NCBI GenBank assembly: GCA_016793885.1
Contig: JAEUHE010000086.1
Location: 23,780-87,779, forward strand
Reading direction: 5' to 3'
From: Verrucomicrobiales bacterium
GTDB taxonomy: Bacteria; Verrucomicrobiota; Verrucomicrobiia; Limisphaerales; UBA11320
DNA: 64,000 nucleotides
Below are positions 10,801 to 20,700 of the stretch, in pieces. The stretch's first letter is position 1. Each line of letters starts with the position of its first letter. The notes under the pieces were generated by a model that saw only the letters and a list, made by a program, of their open reading frames with translations, searched no databases and was not told where the DNA came from. Position numbers and translations under genes: made by a program.

Positions 10801-12541
10801 CGATGACGGCCAGGCAACCAACAGCACCTTCTCCCGCAGCTTTAGAGTCACTCTGAGCGTCGCCAATCTCCCCCCACGCCTGGATGCGATCGCGGACCTG
10901 ACGCTCCCAGAGGACAGCAGCCCTCGAATCGTGACACTTACTGGAATCAATGCCGGCTCCGCGCAAGAGAACCAACCGCTGACGGTCCGAGCCACCTCCA
11001 GCCTGCCCTCAGTACTGCCCGACCCGGTAGTGAGCTATCGCTCACCCGATTCGACAGCCACCATCACCTTGATGCCGGTGGCCAATCGCAGCGGGGTGGC
11101 GACCATCACGGTCACAGTCGGCGACGGCCAGGCGCTAAACAACCAGTTTTCGCAGACCTTCAAAGCTACCGTCTATCCGTTAAACGATCCGCCACAGATC
11201 GACCCGGTGGCGGACGTGACGCTCTACGCCAGCTCCGAACCGATCACGATTCCCCTCACCGGTATCCATTCGGGGGCTACCAACGAGATTCAAAGACTTA
11301 CCATCACAGCCACCTCCAGCTCGCCGTCGCTGCTTCCGGATCCCCAGGTCACGTACGCGAGCCCCAACTCGCAGGGCCTGCTCACTCTCTCATCGGTCCC
11401 GACGCAGACCGGTTCGGCGACCGTCACCGTCAAGATCAATGATGGTCAGAGTTTAAACAGCGAGACGACGCGAACGTTTAACGTGGTGGTCGAGCCGGCC
11501 GGCCCCAGCTCGCACTATTTCGAGGCGGAATCCGCGGAAAGGGTTGCTCCCATGGAAACCGCAGCCATCAACTCGGCATCACGTGGCTTGGCCGCGTTCT
11601 CGCGCATTCCTGAACGAGGCGCTCTGACGTTCAACGTCACGATCCGGGAAACCGGCGCCTACTATTTGTGGGGGCGCGTGCTCTCCATCGATTCGAGCAG
11701 CGATTCGTTTTATCTCGACGTGGATCAAACTCCGGAAATCGTCTTTCACACCACCTTGCGGCAATGGTCCGACGATTGGCAGTGGGCTCAGCTCGAGGAC
11801 TGGATCCAGACTCCCGGCGGGCTGCAGGGCACCCCACGGGTTCTGGCGCTGACGAAAGGGACTCACCAGATCACCGTCCGCGCACGCGAATCCTTCTCAT
11901 TCTTGGACGCCCTCTTCTTATCCACCGACCCAGCGGCCGTTCCTCCGGCTGCGCAGGCACCTTCGATCTTGGTCAGCAATGTGCCGCACCCGATGCAGGT
12001 GAACACCGTGGGCACCATCGAGGACGGCTGCGAAGTGAGTCTGGACAGCGGTGAATATACCATAAAGGGCGTGGGTGCCCTGGGGGGCGACCTGGCGACG
12101 GAGGATTCATTTGTCTTCGTCAACCAAACGCTCCATGGGGATGGCGGCATCACCGTCCGGGTAGCTTCGACCCCCACTCTTGGCACCAACAGCTTCGTGG
12201 GCCTCATGATCCGGGAGGATGTGGGTAGCCGGGCGAAATACGCAGCCGTGGGGATCACCCAGGGGGAACAACTCAGCTGGCGCACGCGCTCGCAATCCGC
12301 GGCGGCACCGTCCCGGCCCGAACTTCAAAACGAGGGGAGCATCCAATGGCTGCACCTCCGGCGCAGCGGAGATATCATCACGGCCTATGGGTCGGCAGAT
12401 TGGTTTAGCTGGACGGTGATCCAATCCGTAGAAATCACCTTGGGCACCCCAGTGCAAATAGGGATTGTGGTTGCCTCGGGGGATGCGCGGTCGCTCCACA
12501 CAGCCAAGTTCTACGACCTGAACATCTCCTACGGTTTCTAG
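7823..12541 (+). CDS. Giant secreted protein: fibronectin III domain plus ten Ig-like repeats and carbohydrate-binding-like C-terminus
   Basis: This frame encodes 1572 residues. The first 36 look non-coding, and translation more likely begins at the internal ATG at 7931, which gives a hydrophobic signal peptide ending near LAQGA. A fibronectin type III domain follows (SVTLAWNPSSSAGVVGYRIYYG). Ten tandem Ig/cadherin-like units of 106-107 residues come next (DNA 8303 to about 11500), each with PPTFSPIGD, a DGTQRDVPVTGI segment, RPDLVPNPTVSY and a closing ATITVTVNDGQ strand. The C-terminal 350 residues contain an EAES region resembling carbohydrate-binding jelly rolls and a DUF1349-like beta sandwich. 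It is probably an extracellular or surface adhesion protein that may bind polysaccharide. No sorting signal such as PEP-CTERM is seen at the C-terminus. Confidence 0.85.
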   Translation: MKFRRDPALRVPASNHRCIFDAFSTTIIHRNSSSFSMSQGVAAFLSIVPRVFSWLGVRFLSQLCGILAVSLWTCSLAQGAESVTLAWNPSSSAGVVGYRIYYGTASGSYSSSQDAGNATTVTVCCLEPSRVYYFAARAYLSNGELSTYSEEVSFRTQQGDNTPPYFDELGDTSITTDGTQRNIPITGIQSGVSDENQPLTVTASSSRPDLVPNPAVTYTSPSSAGTFLIAPRPYADGIVTITVTVNDGQSTNNKLSRSFELSLRSPNSAPTLAPISDISITSDGTQRDLSVTGIQAGAAGESQPLTLTARSSRPDLVPNPTVSYSSPASTANLRILPVVGSSGTATITVTVDDGQAGNNTFSRTFNVTVAKLANTPPTFSPIGDTSITADGTQRDVSVTGIQAGAAGESQPLTLIAQSSRPDLVPNPTVSYSSPASTANLRILPVVGSSGTATITVTVNDGQASNNTFSRTFNVIVAKPANTPPTFSPIGDTSITSDGTQRDLSVTGIQAGAAGESQPLTLTAQSSRPDLVPNPTVSYSSPASTANLRILPVVGSSGTATITVTVNDGQASNNTFSRTFNVTVAKLGNTPPSFSPIGDLSLTSDGTQRDVPVTGILAGAAGESQSLTLTAQSSRPDLVPNPAVSYSSPQSAGSLRVTTVAGSSGTATITVTVNDGQASSNTFSRTFNVTVAKPANTPPTFSPIGDISMTADGTHRNVPVTGILAGAAGESQPLTLIARSSRTDLVPNPTVSYASPESSANLRILPAPGANGVATITVTVDDGQAANSTFSRTFSVTVGQEPNTPPTFSPMGDISMKSDGTQRDVPVTGILAGAAGESQPLTVTARSSRPDLVPNPTVFYTSPESTAVLRITPVPGTNGVATITLTVSDGGTENNSFTRTFNVNVTKPANTPPIFSPIGDISMMTDGTARDVPITGILPGAGGEIQTLTLKATSNRPDLLPNPTVLYTSPESTAIVRLLPVDNVSGVATILITADDGQATNSTFSRSFRVTLSVANLPPRLDAIADLTLPEDSSPRIVTLTGINAGSAQENQPLTVRATSSLPSVLPDPVVSYRSPDSTATITLMPVANRSGVATITVTVGDGQALNNQFSQTFKATVYPLNDPPQIDPVADVTLYASSEPITIPLTGIHSGATNEIQRLTITATSSSPSLLPDPQVTYASPNSQGLLTLSSVPTQTGSATVTVKINDGQSLNSETTRTFNVVVEPAGPSSHYFEAESAERVAPMETAAINSASRGLAAFSRIPERGALTFNVTIRETGAYYLWGRVLSIDSSSDSFYLDVDQTPEIVFHTTLRQWSDDWQWAQLEDWIQTPGGLQGTPRVLALTKGTHQITVRARESFSFLDALFLSTDPAAVPPAAQAPSILVSNVPHPMQVNTVGTIEDGCEVSLDSGEYTIKGVGALGGDLATEDSFVFVNQTLHGDGGITVRVASTPTLGTNSFVGLMIREDVGSRAKYAAVGITQGEQLSWRTRSQSAAAPSRPELQNEGSIQWLHLRRSGDIITAYGSADWFSWTVIQSVEITLGTPVQIGIVVASGDARSLHTAKFYDLNISYGF
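8303..11500 (+). repeat. Tandem coding repeat, ten units, period 321 or 318 bp
   Basis: Unit starts, taken at the conserved Asn-Pro-Pro boundary, fall at 8303, 8621, 8942, 9263, 9584, 9905, 10226, 10547, 10865 and 11183. The spacing is exactly 321 bp between units 2 and 8 and 318 bp elsewhere. Units 2 to 5 are nearly identical at the DNA level over long stretches; units 1, 9 and 10 are diverged. This indicates recent expansion by unequal crossing-over or conversion in the centre of the array. Confidence 0.95.
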
Positions 12542-12828
12542 ACCGCTTTCCTCAGATCCTCCCAATCTGACTAAAAACTTCAGCCGGCCGGATTTTCTCC
12601 TGGTCCAAACAGAGGTCGTACGCTAGAAGCCTTTCACTGCGGCACTTAATGCGCATCTCGCACCAGGTTTGGACGCGGTTGGCGCCGGCGACGACACAGC
12701 TGCGGTAGTCAGCTCCCGTCACGTGAGACGAGTCACAACGGCGTAGCGAGGTGGAGTGGAACGGAAACAAGCGGAGCTGCCGTCGCTCCGCGCTCAACAA
12801 AGCTCGAGGCTAAACCCTGGGGTGGAGC
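12542..12828. other. Intergenic region upstream of the antiterminator gene
   Basis: No coding sequence is supported. A short GCGGAG/CTCCGC hairpin lies at 12771-12790. The stretch probably holds the promoter of the NusG-like gene, but no consensus elements stand out. Confidence 0.4.
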
Positions 12829-13377
12829 TTGAACCGGTCCTGGCGCGTTCGTGCTGGAAGACTCATGATACCTACAACTGTCGCGGCGATGGAAGCTGTC
12901 CAATGGCATGTTGCTCACACCAAACCCCGGTGTGAGAAGAAGCTCGCTCGTTTTGCCGCGGACATGAACGTTTCGGTGACCCTGCCGCTGCACAAAGTTT
13001 CCCACCAGTATCTGCGAAAAAAAGTCACCTTCGAAAAGCCCCTGTTTCCCGGTTATGTCTTCCTGCGAATGCCCGCGACGGAACGTCAAAAACTTTACCA
13101 AAGCGGGCTGGTGGCGAATCTTTTGGAGGTGATCGACCAAGTGCTCTTTCAGGAACAGCTCGAGGTGATTCTCAAGGCTCTGGAAAGCGGCTTGGACATG
13201 CAGCTGGCGCCGGAAATCACGCCAGGGAAACGTGTGCGCATTCTTTCGGGGCCGCTGCAGGGCGTGGAGGGAACCGTTGAGGAACGTCACGGGGTGACGC
13301 GAATTCTCCTGCGGGTCGATTTTATCAGCCAGGCAGCGGCGGTGCGCTTCGAGGCCGATCAGTTGGAACTCCTCTAG
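12829..13377 (+). CDS. NusG/RfaH-type transcription antitermination paralogue (UpxY/LoaP-like)
   Basis: The protein has an N-terminal NGN domain (QWHVAHTKPRCEKK at about residues 24-37, PLFPGYVFLRM at about 70-80) and a C-terminal KOW domain (about 125-175: PGKRVRILSGPLQGVEGTVEE). The core is about 160 residues, typical of specialised NusG paralogues rather than housekeeping NusG, which normally sits beside secE and rplK. Translation may start at 12829, 12865 or 12889; the last gives the usual N-terminus just before the NGN domain. UpxY, RfaH and LoaP proteins travel with and activate long polysaccharide or polyketide operons. The gene lies beside such genes here but points towards them from the opposite strand. 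That it acts on the NRPS/EPS transcription units is an inference from position. Confidence 0.88.
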   Translation: MNRSWRVRAGRLMIPTTVAAMEAVQWHVAHTKPRCEKKLARFAADMNVSVTLPLHKVSHQYLRKKVTFEKPLFPGYVFLRMPATERQKLYQSGLVANLLEVIDQVLFQEQLEVILKALESGLDMQLAPEITPGKRVRILSGPLQGVEGTVEERHGVTRILLRVDFISQAAAVRFEADQLELL

Positions 13378-13497
13378 CCGAAGCCGGAGGCCAGACCTCA
13401 CCCCGAAGAGCCGGGGCAGAAGGCGGCATCCAGGCTCCGCGCCGCTCCGGACTGCGGAGGAGCGTCCGGTTAGGATCTTGGCTTTGGTCTGAAAAGA

Positions 13498-13541
13498 AAA
13501 AGCCCGGCCTCGAGCTCAATACAGCTCGAGGCCGGGCTTTT
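13498..13541. terminator. Strong bidirectional intrinsic terminator
   Basis: A perfect 19-bp stem (13498-13516 paired with 13523-13541) surrounds a 6-nt loop. The G+C-rich core is flanked by an A-tract on the left and a T-tract on the right, so it should stop transcripts from both sides. It sits between the convergent antiterminator gene (+) and the glycosyltransferase gene (-), marking the end of both units. Confidence 0.93.
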
Positions 13542-13572
13542 CTCGCGGGTGATTCTAGGCTAGATCCGTGGG

Positions 13573-14742
13573 CTAAGCGGAGGCTTTGGATTTGGGCTGC
13601 TGAGCGGTTCCGCCTCGCGTGAGAGCGCCCGCCCAGCGGCTTGGCCCCTTCTTCCCGATGACGAAATCCAGGAAGCCCAAAAGAAATCCAAGACCATAAC
13701 TGAAGTGGTAGCAAAAGAACACGACCGGCAGCGGCGGAAGCAGCCGCCAACCGCTGCGAGCTGCGGTGAGGAACGAGCCGGCCAAGGCCGCCAGAAAATA
13801 AACAGACAGCAACAAGCCAAGTGCGGCCGACACCCCGGCAAAACCCAAAAACAACAGCTCCGTTCCCTTTCCCGCCGCCATGTTGGCTAGCCGAAGCAGC
13901 AGGTACCCCAATCCCAAGGACAACGACAGCGCGCCAAGTCCGAGCAACGCCAAGACAAAGGTGCCCGGAACCAAATGACGAATAGAAGCGGGGATACGAT
14001 GCTTTTGGATCACCCTCACCTTCCAGTAGCCATACTGCATATACTGCCTGAAGAGAGCGGAAAGTGAGCTGCGCGGACTATACCAGCTCTGAATCTTCGG
14101 CGATTGGTAGATCTTTCCGCCGCCGCGAGTGATCCGGAGGTTATGCTCGTCGTCCTGATTGCGCACCAATTCCTCATCGAACAGCCCGAACTTGTCGAAG
14201 TGCGCTCGATGCCAGCAGCCATACGTGACGGTGTCGAGGTAGCCTTCAAAGGTCGGGTCGTGAAACCGAGCTCCGCCGACCGCGAAGGGCGAATGGTAGG
14301 CGGCGGCGATGGCGCTCGCCATGTAGCCCTTGGCGCGGGTTCGGGCGGGACCGCCCACGTTGTCAGCGCCGGTCGCGCGGAGCACTTCCACGCAGTTGCG
14401 AACATAGTCGGGGGCGTATTCCGTATGGGCGTCCATCCGCACGATGATGCTACCCGCAGCCGCGCGGATCGCAGCGTTCAGTCCCGACGAGACGATCTGC
14501 CGCGGGTTGTCGATCAGCCGGACACGAGGATCCTGGCGCGCAAAGCCCTCCACCAGCTCCCGGGTTTTGTCCGTGGACGCGCCATCGGCGATGATCACTT
14601 CAAACCCCCCTGGCGGCGGCTCCTGCTGGAGCACCGATCGCAGACACTGCGTGATATGCTTTTCCTCATTCCGCGTGGGAATGACAATGGTTACTTCCGG
14701 AGACATACCTGGTGAGTTGGAATCAACCGTCGCGGCAGACAT
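13573..14742 (-). CDS. Family 2 glycosyltransferase with C-terminal membrane domain (ExoA-like)
   Basis: The 389-residue protein has a GT-A fold: VTIVIPTRNEEKHI at about residue 17, then an ADGAS nucleotide-binding segment, RMDAHTEY as the metal-binding region near residue 97, and a late RNQDDEHNLR motif equivalent to the acceptor-side ED. Residues 245-370 hold about four hydrophobic helices. This layout matches ExoA-type glycosyltransferases of succinoglycan synthesis, which transfer sugars to lipid-linked intermediates at the inner membrane. The gene begins 21 nt after the PKS stop on the same strand and ends at the strong terminator, so it is the last gene of the NRPS-PKS unit. It could glycosylate the assembly-line product or an EPS repeat unit; the sequence does not decide. 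Confidence 0.88.
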   Translation of the reverse strand: MSAATVDSNSPGMSPEVTIVIPTRNEEKHITQCLRSVLQQEPPPGGFEVIIADGASTDKTRELVEGFARQDPRVRLIDNPRQIVSSGLNAAIRAAAGSIIVRMDAHTEYAPDYVRNCVEVLRATGADNVGGPARTRAKGYMASAIAAAYHSPFAVGGARFHDPTFEGYLDTVTYGCWHRAHFDKFGLFDEELVRNQDDEHNLRITRGGGKIYQSPKIQSWYSPRSSLSALFRQYMQYGYWKVRVIQKHRIPASIRHLVPGTFVLALLGLGALSLSLGLGYLLLRLANMAAGKGTELLFLGFAGVSAALGLLLSVYFLAALAGSFLTAARSGWRLLPPLPVVFFCYHFSYGLGFLLGFLDFVIGKKGPSRWAGALTRGGTAQQPKSKASA

Positions 14743-14763
14743 GAGTTCGCTGAATGGATCCGG

Positions 14764-17700
14764 CTAGGACTGGCCAGCCTGAGAGTGATCGTCCTGCGGC
14801 ATGGCAGCCTTGTCAGACAACAAGCTGGGTCGGGAGCGCTCGGCCTGTTGCGTCTTCTCCAGACAGCCGTTGAGGATCTGCACGAGCTTGCCTACCCGAG
14901 GTTCCCGGATGATGGCACCATGATGGCCAGGGATCACGTGGATCTCGAGATCCTTAACCAGCTCGCCCCAACCATTGGTGCGGTCCTCGTAGATCGCGGG
15001 TCGCTGGTACAAGGCGCGGAACAAAACCACTTTGCCCCCGTAGGTCTGGAATTTGTAAAGATCGCAGGCCTGTATCGCGGCATTCTGAACTTCCTGGAAG
15101 GCTTTGGGCACCGCAATCCCTCGCATCATTCGCGGATCTTCCCCCGTCATGATCGCCTGTTCACGCAGAGGTTTCGGCAACATGAGCAAGTGGAACTTGC
15201 GCTGGGTGCTGTTCAGGAGCCGCTTAAACATCTTCCCCACTCGTCGTCTGGCCGTCTTCGCCTTCTCTTTGACGTACGGCATCATTTCCCCCTTGGAGAG
15301 CAGCCGCAGGTTGCTGAGGTGAAGGTGCCAACGATACTGCTCGTATTTCAGCGCGTGATAGAAGGCCAGGCGGGCGGGAAGCAACTTCGGATAGTCCTTG
15401 CCGTAGCTATCGAACAAGAAGAGCAGTGCGACGCGCTCACCTTTGCGAAGGAGCTGCTGCGCCATCTCGTAGCCGACCAAGCCACCGAAGGAGGAGCCAG
15501 CGATGTAATAGGGACCGACCGGCTGGAACACACGAATTTCCTCGATGTAGGTGGAGGCGATTTCCTCGATCCGGGATTGGATGGGTTTCTTCCCGTCCAG
15601 TCCCTGAGCCTGAATCCCATACATGGGCTGGTCGGGGTGCAGGTGCTTGGCGATGTGGGTGTACTCCAGGATGTTTCCACCCATGCCATGAATCACAAAC
15701 AGGGGGGGACGGGATCCGCCCGGCTTCATGGGCACAATGCACGAGGAAGCTTTCGGGGGTACAACAGGCGCGGCCGTGTCCAGCTTGACTGGCGCCCCAT
15801 TCTCCGCGGCAGCGTCCTCGACATCCATGGCGGGCAGCCCGAGCCGCTCGCGAATCATGGCGGCGCATTTTTCGATCGTTGGCGCCTCAAAAAGCACCGC
15901 CAAGCCAAACTCCAGCTTGTAGTGCTTCTTGATGCGGTTGAAGAGCCTTACCGCGATAAGGGATTGGCCGCCGAGCTCGAAAAAGTCGTCGTGTATTCCG
16001 ACCTTTTCTACCCCCAACAATTCCTGCCACACCTGGGCAAGGAACTTCTCTTCCTTGTTTCTGGGAGCTGAGAATTCCTTTTGCATGTTTGTCTTCGGAA
16101 GCTTGAGTCCGCCCACGGGATCTCCCGCCTTGGGCTCTTCTTCCGGTCTAGATAGCCTGTCGACTTGTTCCTGCCAAAGATGCAGATCCACCGAGGAGGT
16201 GACAATCTGGGACAAACTGGGCTGACTCAAAATGCGGTCGAACGCCTCCATGCCCTCGCTGGGAAGGATCCCCTCGCGCAACACCGCATTTAACAGCTGG
16301 GTCGGAGCCGAGGCCGGAGCTGGCCCCGGGTCGCCGGCCGGCTGCGCTGTCAACGGCCGGTCCTTCTTGAAACGAGCCATCATGAAATCAGCGACGCTCG
16401 CAATCTCATTACCGCTCTCATCCAGCAACGTGACATCAAAAATGGCCACGTCGTGGCCGCCCCCGCTGTGGTAACGCACGTGGCTGAGCAGTTTTGCCGG
16501 CAACGAGCGATACATGCGGAATCGGCCATAGGAAAATGGAATGTAAAAGTCCTTCTCCTTGTCGAACCCGGGAATCAGCGACTGGGCGCCTCCGGTTGCC
16601 ATGTCGAGAAGGGCCGGATGACACCGGAAGACGTCCAGCTCGGACGCAAATGATTCCGGGATCTCCAAGCTGACCAATGCTTCAGACTCCCCGTAATCGA
16701 TCCGTCGCAAGTTCGCCCAGCGAGGACCGAAATCCATAAAGGTTTGGTTCAGGAAGCCATCCAGAACTTCGGTTCGCCGGCGACAACGCCCCCGGAGGAT
16801 CGAGATGGCATGGGTGGGCAAGGGCTCGGCGGGCAGGCTGCGCACCTTCCCTGTGCTGTGCAACTCCATCGAGGGAACCGATTCAAGTTTGAAGTCGGCA
16901 CCCGATTCCTTGCGGTGAAACGTAAGCCGCAGCTCGCGTGGGGTTGCTGATTTAACGGGAAAAGGAGCCAGGAACAAGACGTCGGAAAGCTCCACCCCGT
17001 CGGACTTGGAAACCTGAGCCCACGCCGCCCGAACCAGCTCGATGAAGCCGGTTCCGGGGATCAAGGCATCCCCGCCCTTCACGACGTGCTCCGACAGAAG
17101 CCAGTGCTTCTCCCGGGAAAACATCGTCTTGAAAACCACATCGCGATGCGGGGTTTCGTGGAAGCTATCCCAGAACGGGTACTGGCTCTTTTGGAAGGCG
17201 ATGGGATCCGGCTCCCGGGCCAGGGCCTGTGGGTGACCCGCGATGGCGCTGGCCATGCCGACCTGCTGCCAGGCGCTCCAATTGATGGAGATAGTCCGCA
17301 AACCGTCCTGCCAGGTCCGCTTTCGCGCAAAGGCGTCGAGGAAGGCATTGGCAGCCGTGTAGTCGACCTGTCCGGGAAGCCCGAGGAACGAGCTCACCGA
17401 CGAGCAGAGCGCGAGAAAATCCAGCTTCGTCCCCTGCAAGGCCGCCTGGAGCACCAGTGCTCCCTTCACCTTGGGCAAGATCACCCGATCCGCCTCCGCA
17501 CGAGTCTTCAACTGGATCAGTGAATCCTGCAGAATACCAGCCGCATGAACCACGCCCTGCAGGGAGCCAAAGCGCTTGAGGGTCAGCGCCACCGCGCGCT
17601 TCATCTGATCCACATCCGTGACATCGGCGGTGAGGGGCAAAACCTCGCCACCCAGAGACTCCAGCAGCTGGATCTTGCGAATGGCTTTCGAGGTGGCGTC

Positions 17701-20700
17701 CTGATCGTTGTGCTCGGACAGCCACCCCGCGTAGGCCTCTCTGGCGGGCAGAGCGCTGCGACCGAGCAAGGCGACCTTGGCACGGCAAGACTGAACCAGA
17801 TGTTTGGCCAACTCGAAACCGATGCCACCCAGTCCGCCCGTGATGAGATACACTCCCCCGTCACGGAGCCGCGCCTCGATCGGGGCCGCCGTATCAATTC
17901 GAACAGGATCGGTGGACTGCACCCACCGGTCGGGACCACGCCACGCGACCAGCGACTCGTGGGTCGTGCTGAAGCACTCCGAAAGGATTTGTCGAGCAAC
18001 CGTCTCCGACTGGCCGGCGGAAGCCGGGGTCCAACCCACATCCACCACTCTCGCCGAGATGTGCGGAAACTCATGGGGGATGACCCGCACCGGTCCCAGG
18101 ACCAGGCTCTTCTCAGGCGCCAATGAACTCTCGCCCGCGATCTGCTGCCCCCCATTGGACACCACCGTCAATCGCAGCGGATCCTCCTCGGCCGCCAAAG
18201 CCTGCGCCAGATAGAACAGGCTGTAAAAATTGAGATTCAGGGCGGAATCGAGCTTGGCGAGAGGATCTGCCTGCCGATCCATCGCAGTCACGCTCCAGAA
18301 ATGAACCACCTGCTCCGGCAAGCCGCCGTTGGACTGAAGCTCCGCGAGCAGGCTGTCGTAGTCAGCGCGCTCCACCGGGTTGATATAAAACCGGCCCTCG
18401 TCCTTCTTGGCAAACCGTTTGCCGATCGAGACGGTCACGACCCTGGCACCCTTCAGCCGCTCCACGAAGCGCTGCCCGAGCCCGGTCTCATCCAAAAAAA
18501 CCAGCCAGGAGGCGGAGGCCGCCATGCCCTCGGAAACACTCGCGTTGATCGCCGGCTTCCAGGAAGGCAGATAAAACCAGTCCGCGATGGCAGGCCGCTT
18601 GCGCAGATGCTTTTTCTGCTGGCTCGAGATCGACTGGCCAGGCTCCACCCAGAATCGCTCGTGCTCGAAAGGATAGGTGGGCAAGGAGACCCGGCGGCGA
18701 GTCTGTTCGCCATAGAAGCGGGACCAATCGAGCTTCAGCCCGCTCATCCACAGCCGTCCATACGTCGTCAACAGGAAGGCCACATCCGAGCCCTCCTCCT
18801 TCGGGTGCCGCAGGGTCGAGAGCGAAGCGGAAACCAGCTTGCCAAACTGTTGCTTGGACAGGCTGCTCAACGTGCGGCCGGGACCGATCTCCAAGAGCAG
18901 ACGCCCTGGCTCCTTCAAAAGCTCGGCCATGCCGTCGGCAAATCGGACGGTGTGTCGCAAATGCTTAACCCAATAGGCCGGATCGGTCGCCTGGGCGGCA
19001 GTGATCCAAGTTCCCGTCAAATTGGAAATGTAAGGCTGGACGGGAGGCTTGAACCGGATGGAAGAGCAGAAACGCTCAAACTCGCCCAGGATCGGCTCAA
19101 GCATGCTGGAATGCGCCGCCACGTTGATGTGGATCCGCGTGCATTCAATTTCTCGCTCCACCAACGCCCGCTCCACCGCGGCGATCGCTCCGACCGGTCC
19201 GGACACCACGCTGAGCGAGGGCCCGTTGATGGCCGCGAACGAAAGCTCCGGCCCCATGAATTTGCGCGCCTCCGCCTCGGGCAGCGGAACGCTGAGCATC
19301 CCACCCTCGGGCAGCTTCTCAAAGAGACGTCCCCGCAAGGTCACTAGCGCCATGCCATCCTGATAGGAGAAGACTCCGGCGAGGCAGGCCACGACATACT
19401 CGCCCATGCTGTGGCCGATCATGGCCGCAGGACTCACCCCCCAGGACATGAGCAACTTGGCCAGCGCATACTCGGTCGCAAACAGCGTCGGAAGGGCCAG
19501 GGAAGGCTTTTCCAGCTCCTTGGTGGCGGCCTCCGCCTGCCCCGGCGGAGGGAACATCAGCGTTCTAAGGTCGATGCCCAGCTGCGGCTTGATGTAGTTC
19601 AGGCATTCATCGATGGCCTGCGAATAGACCGGCTCGGTCTCGTAAAGATCGCGGCCCATGGTGGCGTACTGGGCTCCGCCCCCAGGGAACATGAACACCA
19701 CCGAGGCATTCCCCTTCGGCAGGGCCTGGGTCACCATCCGCTTGGAGTCGGCCCCGCCCAGCGTTGCCAGAGCATCCTCACGACCACTGCAAACCACCAC
19801 CCGCCGCTGCTCAAAGCCCTTCCGTCCCACCGCCAGGGTGTAGGCAACATCGGCCAGATTGTCGGCAGGATGCTCGCGCAGATGGTTGGCCAGGTTGAGG
19901 GTGGCGGCATCCAGCGCCGCCGAGCTTCGCGCCGACAGGAGCAGCAGCTGCCAGGTGCGACCGGGGCTGCTGGCCGCGGGCTCAGGGGCCTGCTCCAGAA
20001 TCACATGCGCGTTGGTTCCTCCGGCGCCGAGAGCGGTGACGCCCGCGCGCCGGGGTCGCCCGCTCCGAACCCAGGGAGTCAGCTTCGTGTTAACAAAGAA
20101 GGGACTATTGGCAAAATCGATCTGCGGGTTCGGCGCTGAGTAGTTCAGGCTGGCCGGGATCAACCCGTTCTTGAGGGACAGCACCGTCTTGATGAAACCG
20201 GCTACACCTGAGGTTTCACCCAAATGCCCGATGTTTGATTTGAGCGAACCGATCGCACAGAACCCGGTCTTGTCGGTGAAGTTGCGATAGGCCTGGGTGA
20301 TCGCGCTGATCTCGATCGGATCCCCGACCATCGTCCCCGTCCCATGACACTCGACGTAGTCAATGGTGGCCGGGTCCACACCGGAAAGCGTGATCGCCTC
20401 CGTGATGGCTTTGGCCTGCCCCTCGACGCTGGGGGCCAGATAGCCAACCTTCATCGCGCCGTCGTTGTTGATGGCAGTCCCCTTGATCACCGCGAGCACG
20501 TTGTCCCCATCGGCCAGGGCATCGTCGAGCCGTTTCAAGACAACGATGCCCACCCCGCTGCCGAAGATGGTCCCCTTGGATTCCGCATCGAACGCGCGGC
20601 AATGCCCATCGGGAGACATGATCTCACCCTCGCTGAAGACATACCCTCGGATCTGCGGAAGCAGAATCGTGACGCCGCCGGCCATCGCCATGTCGCACTC

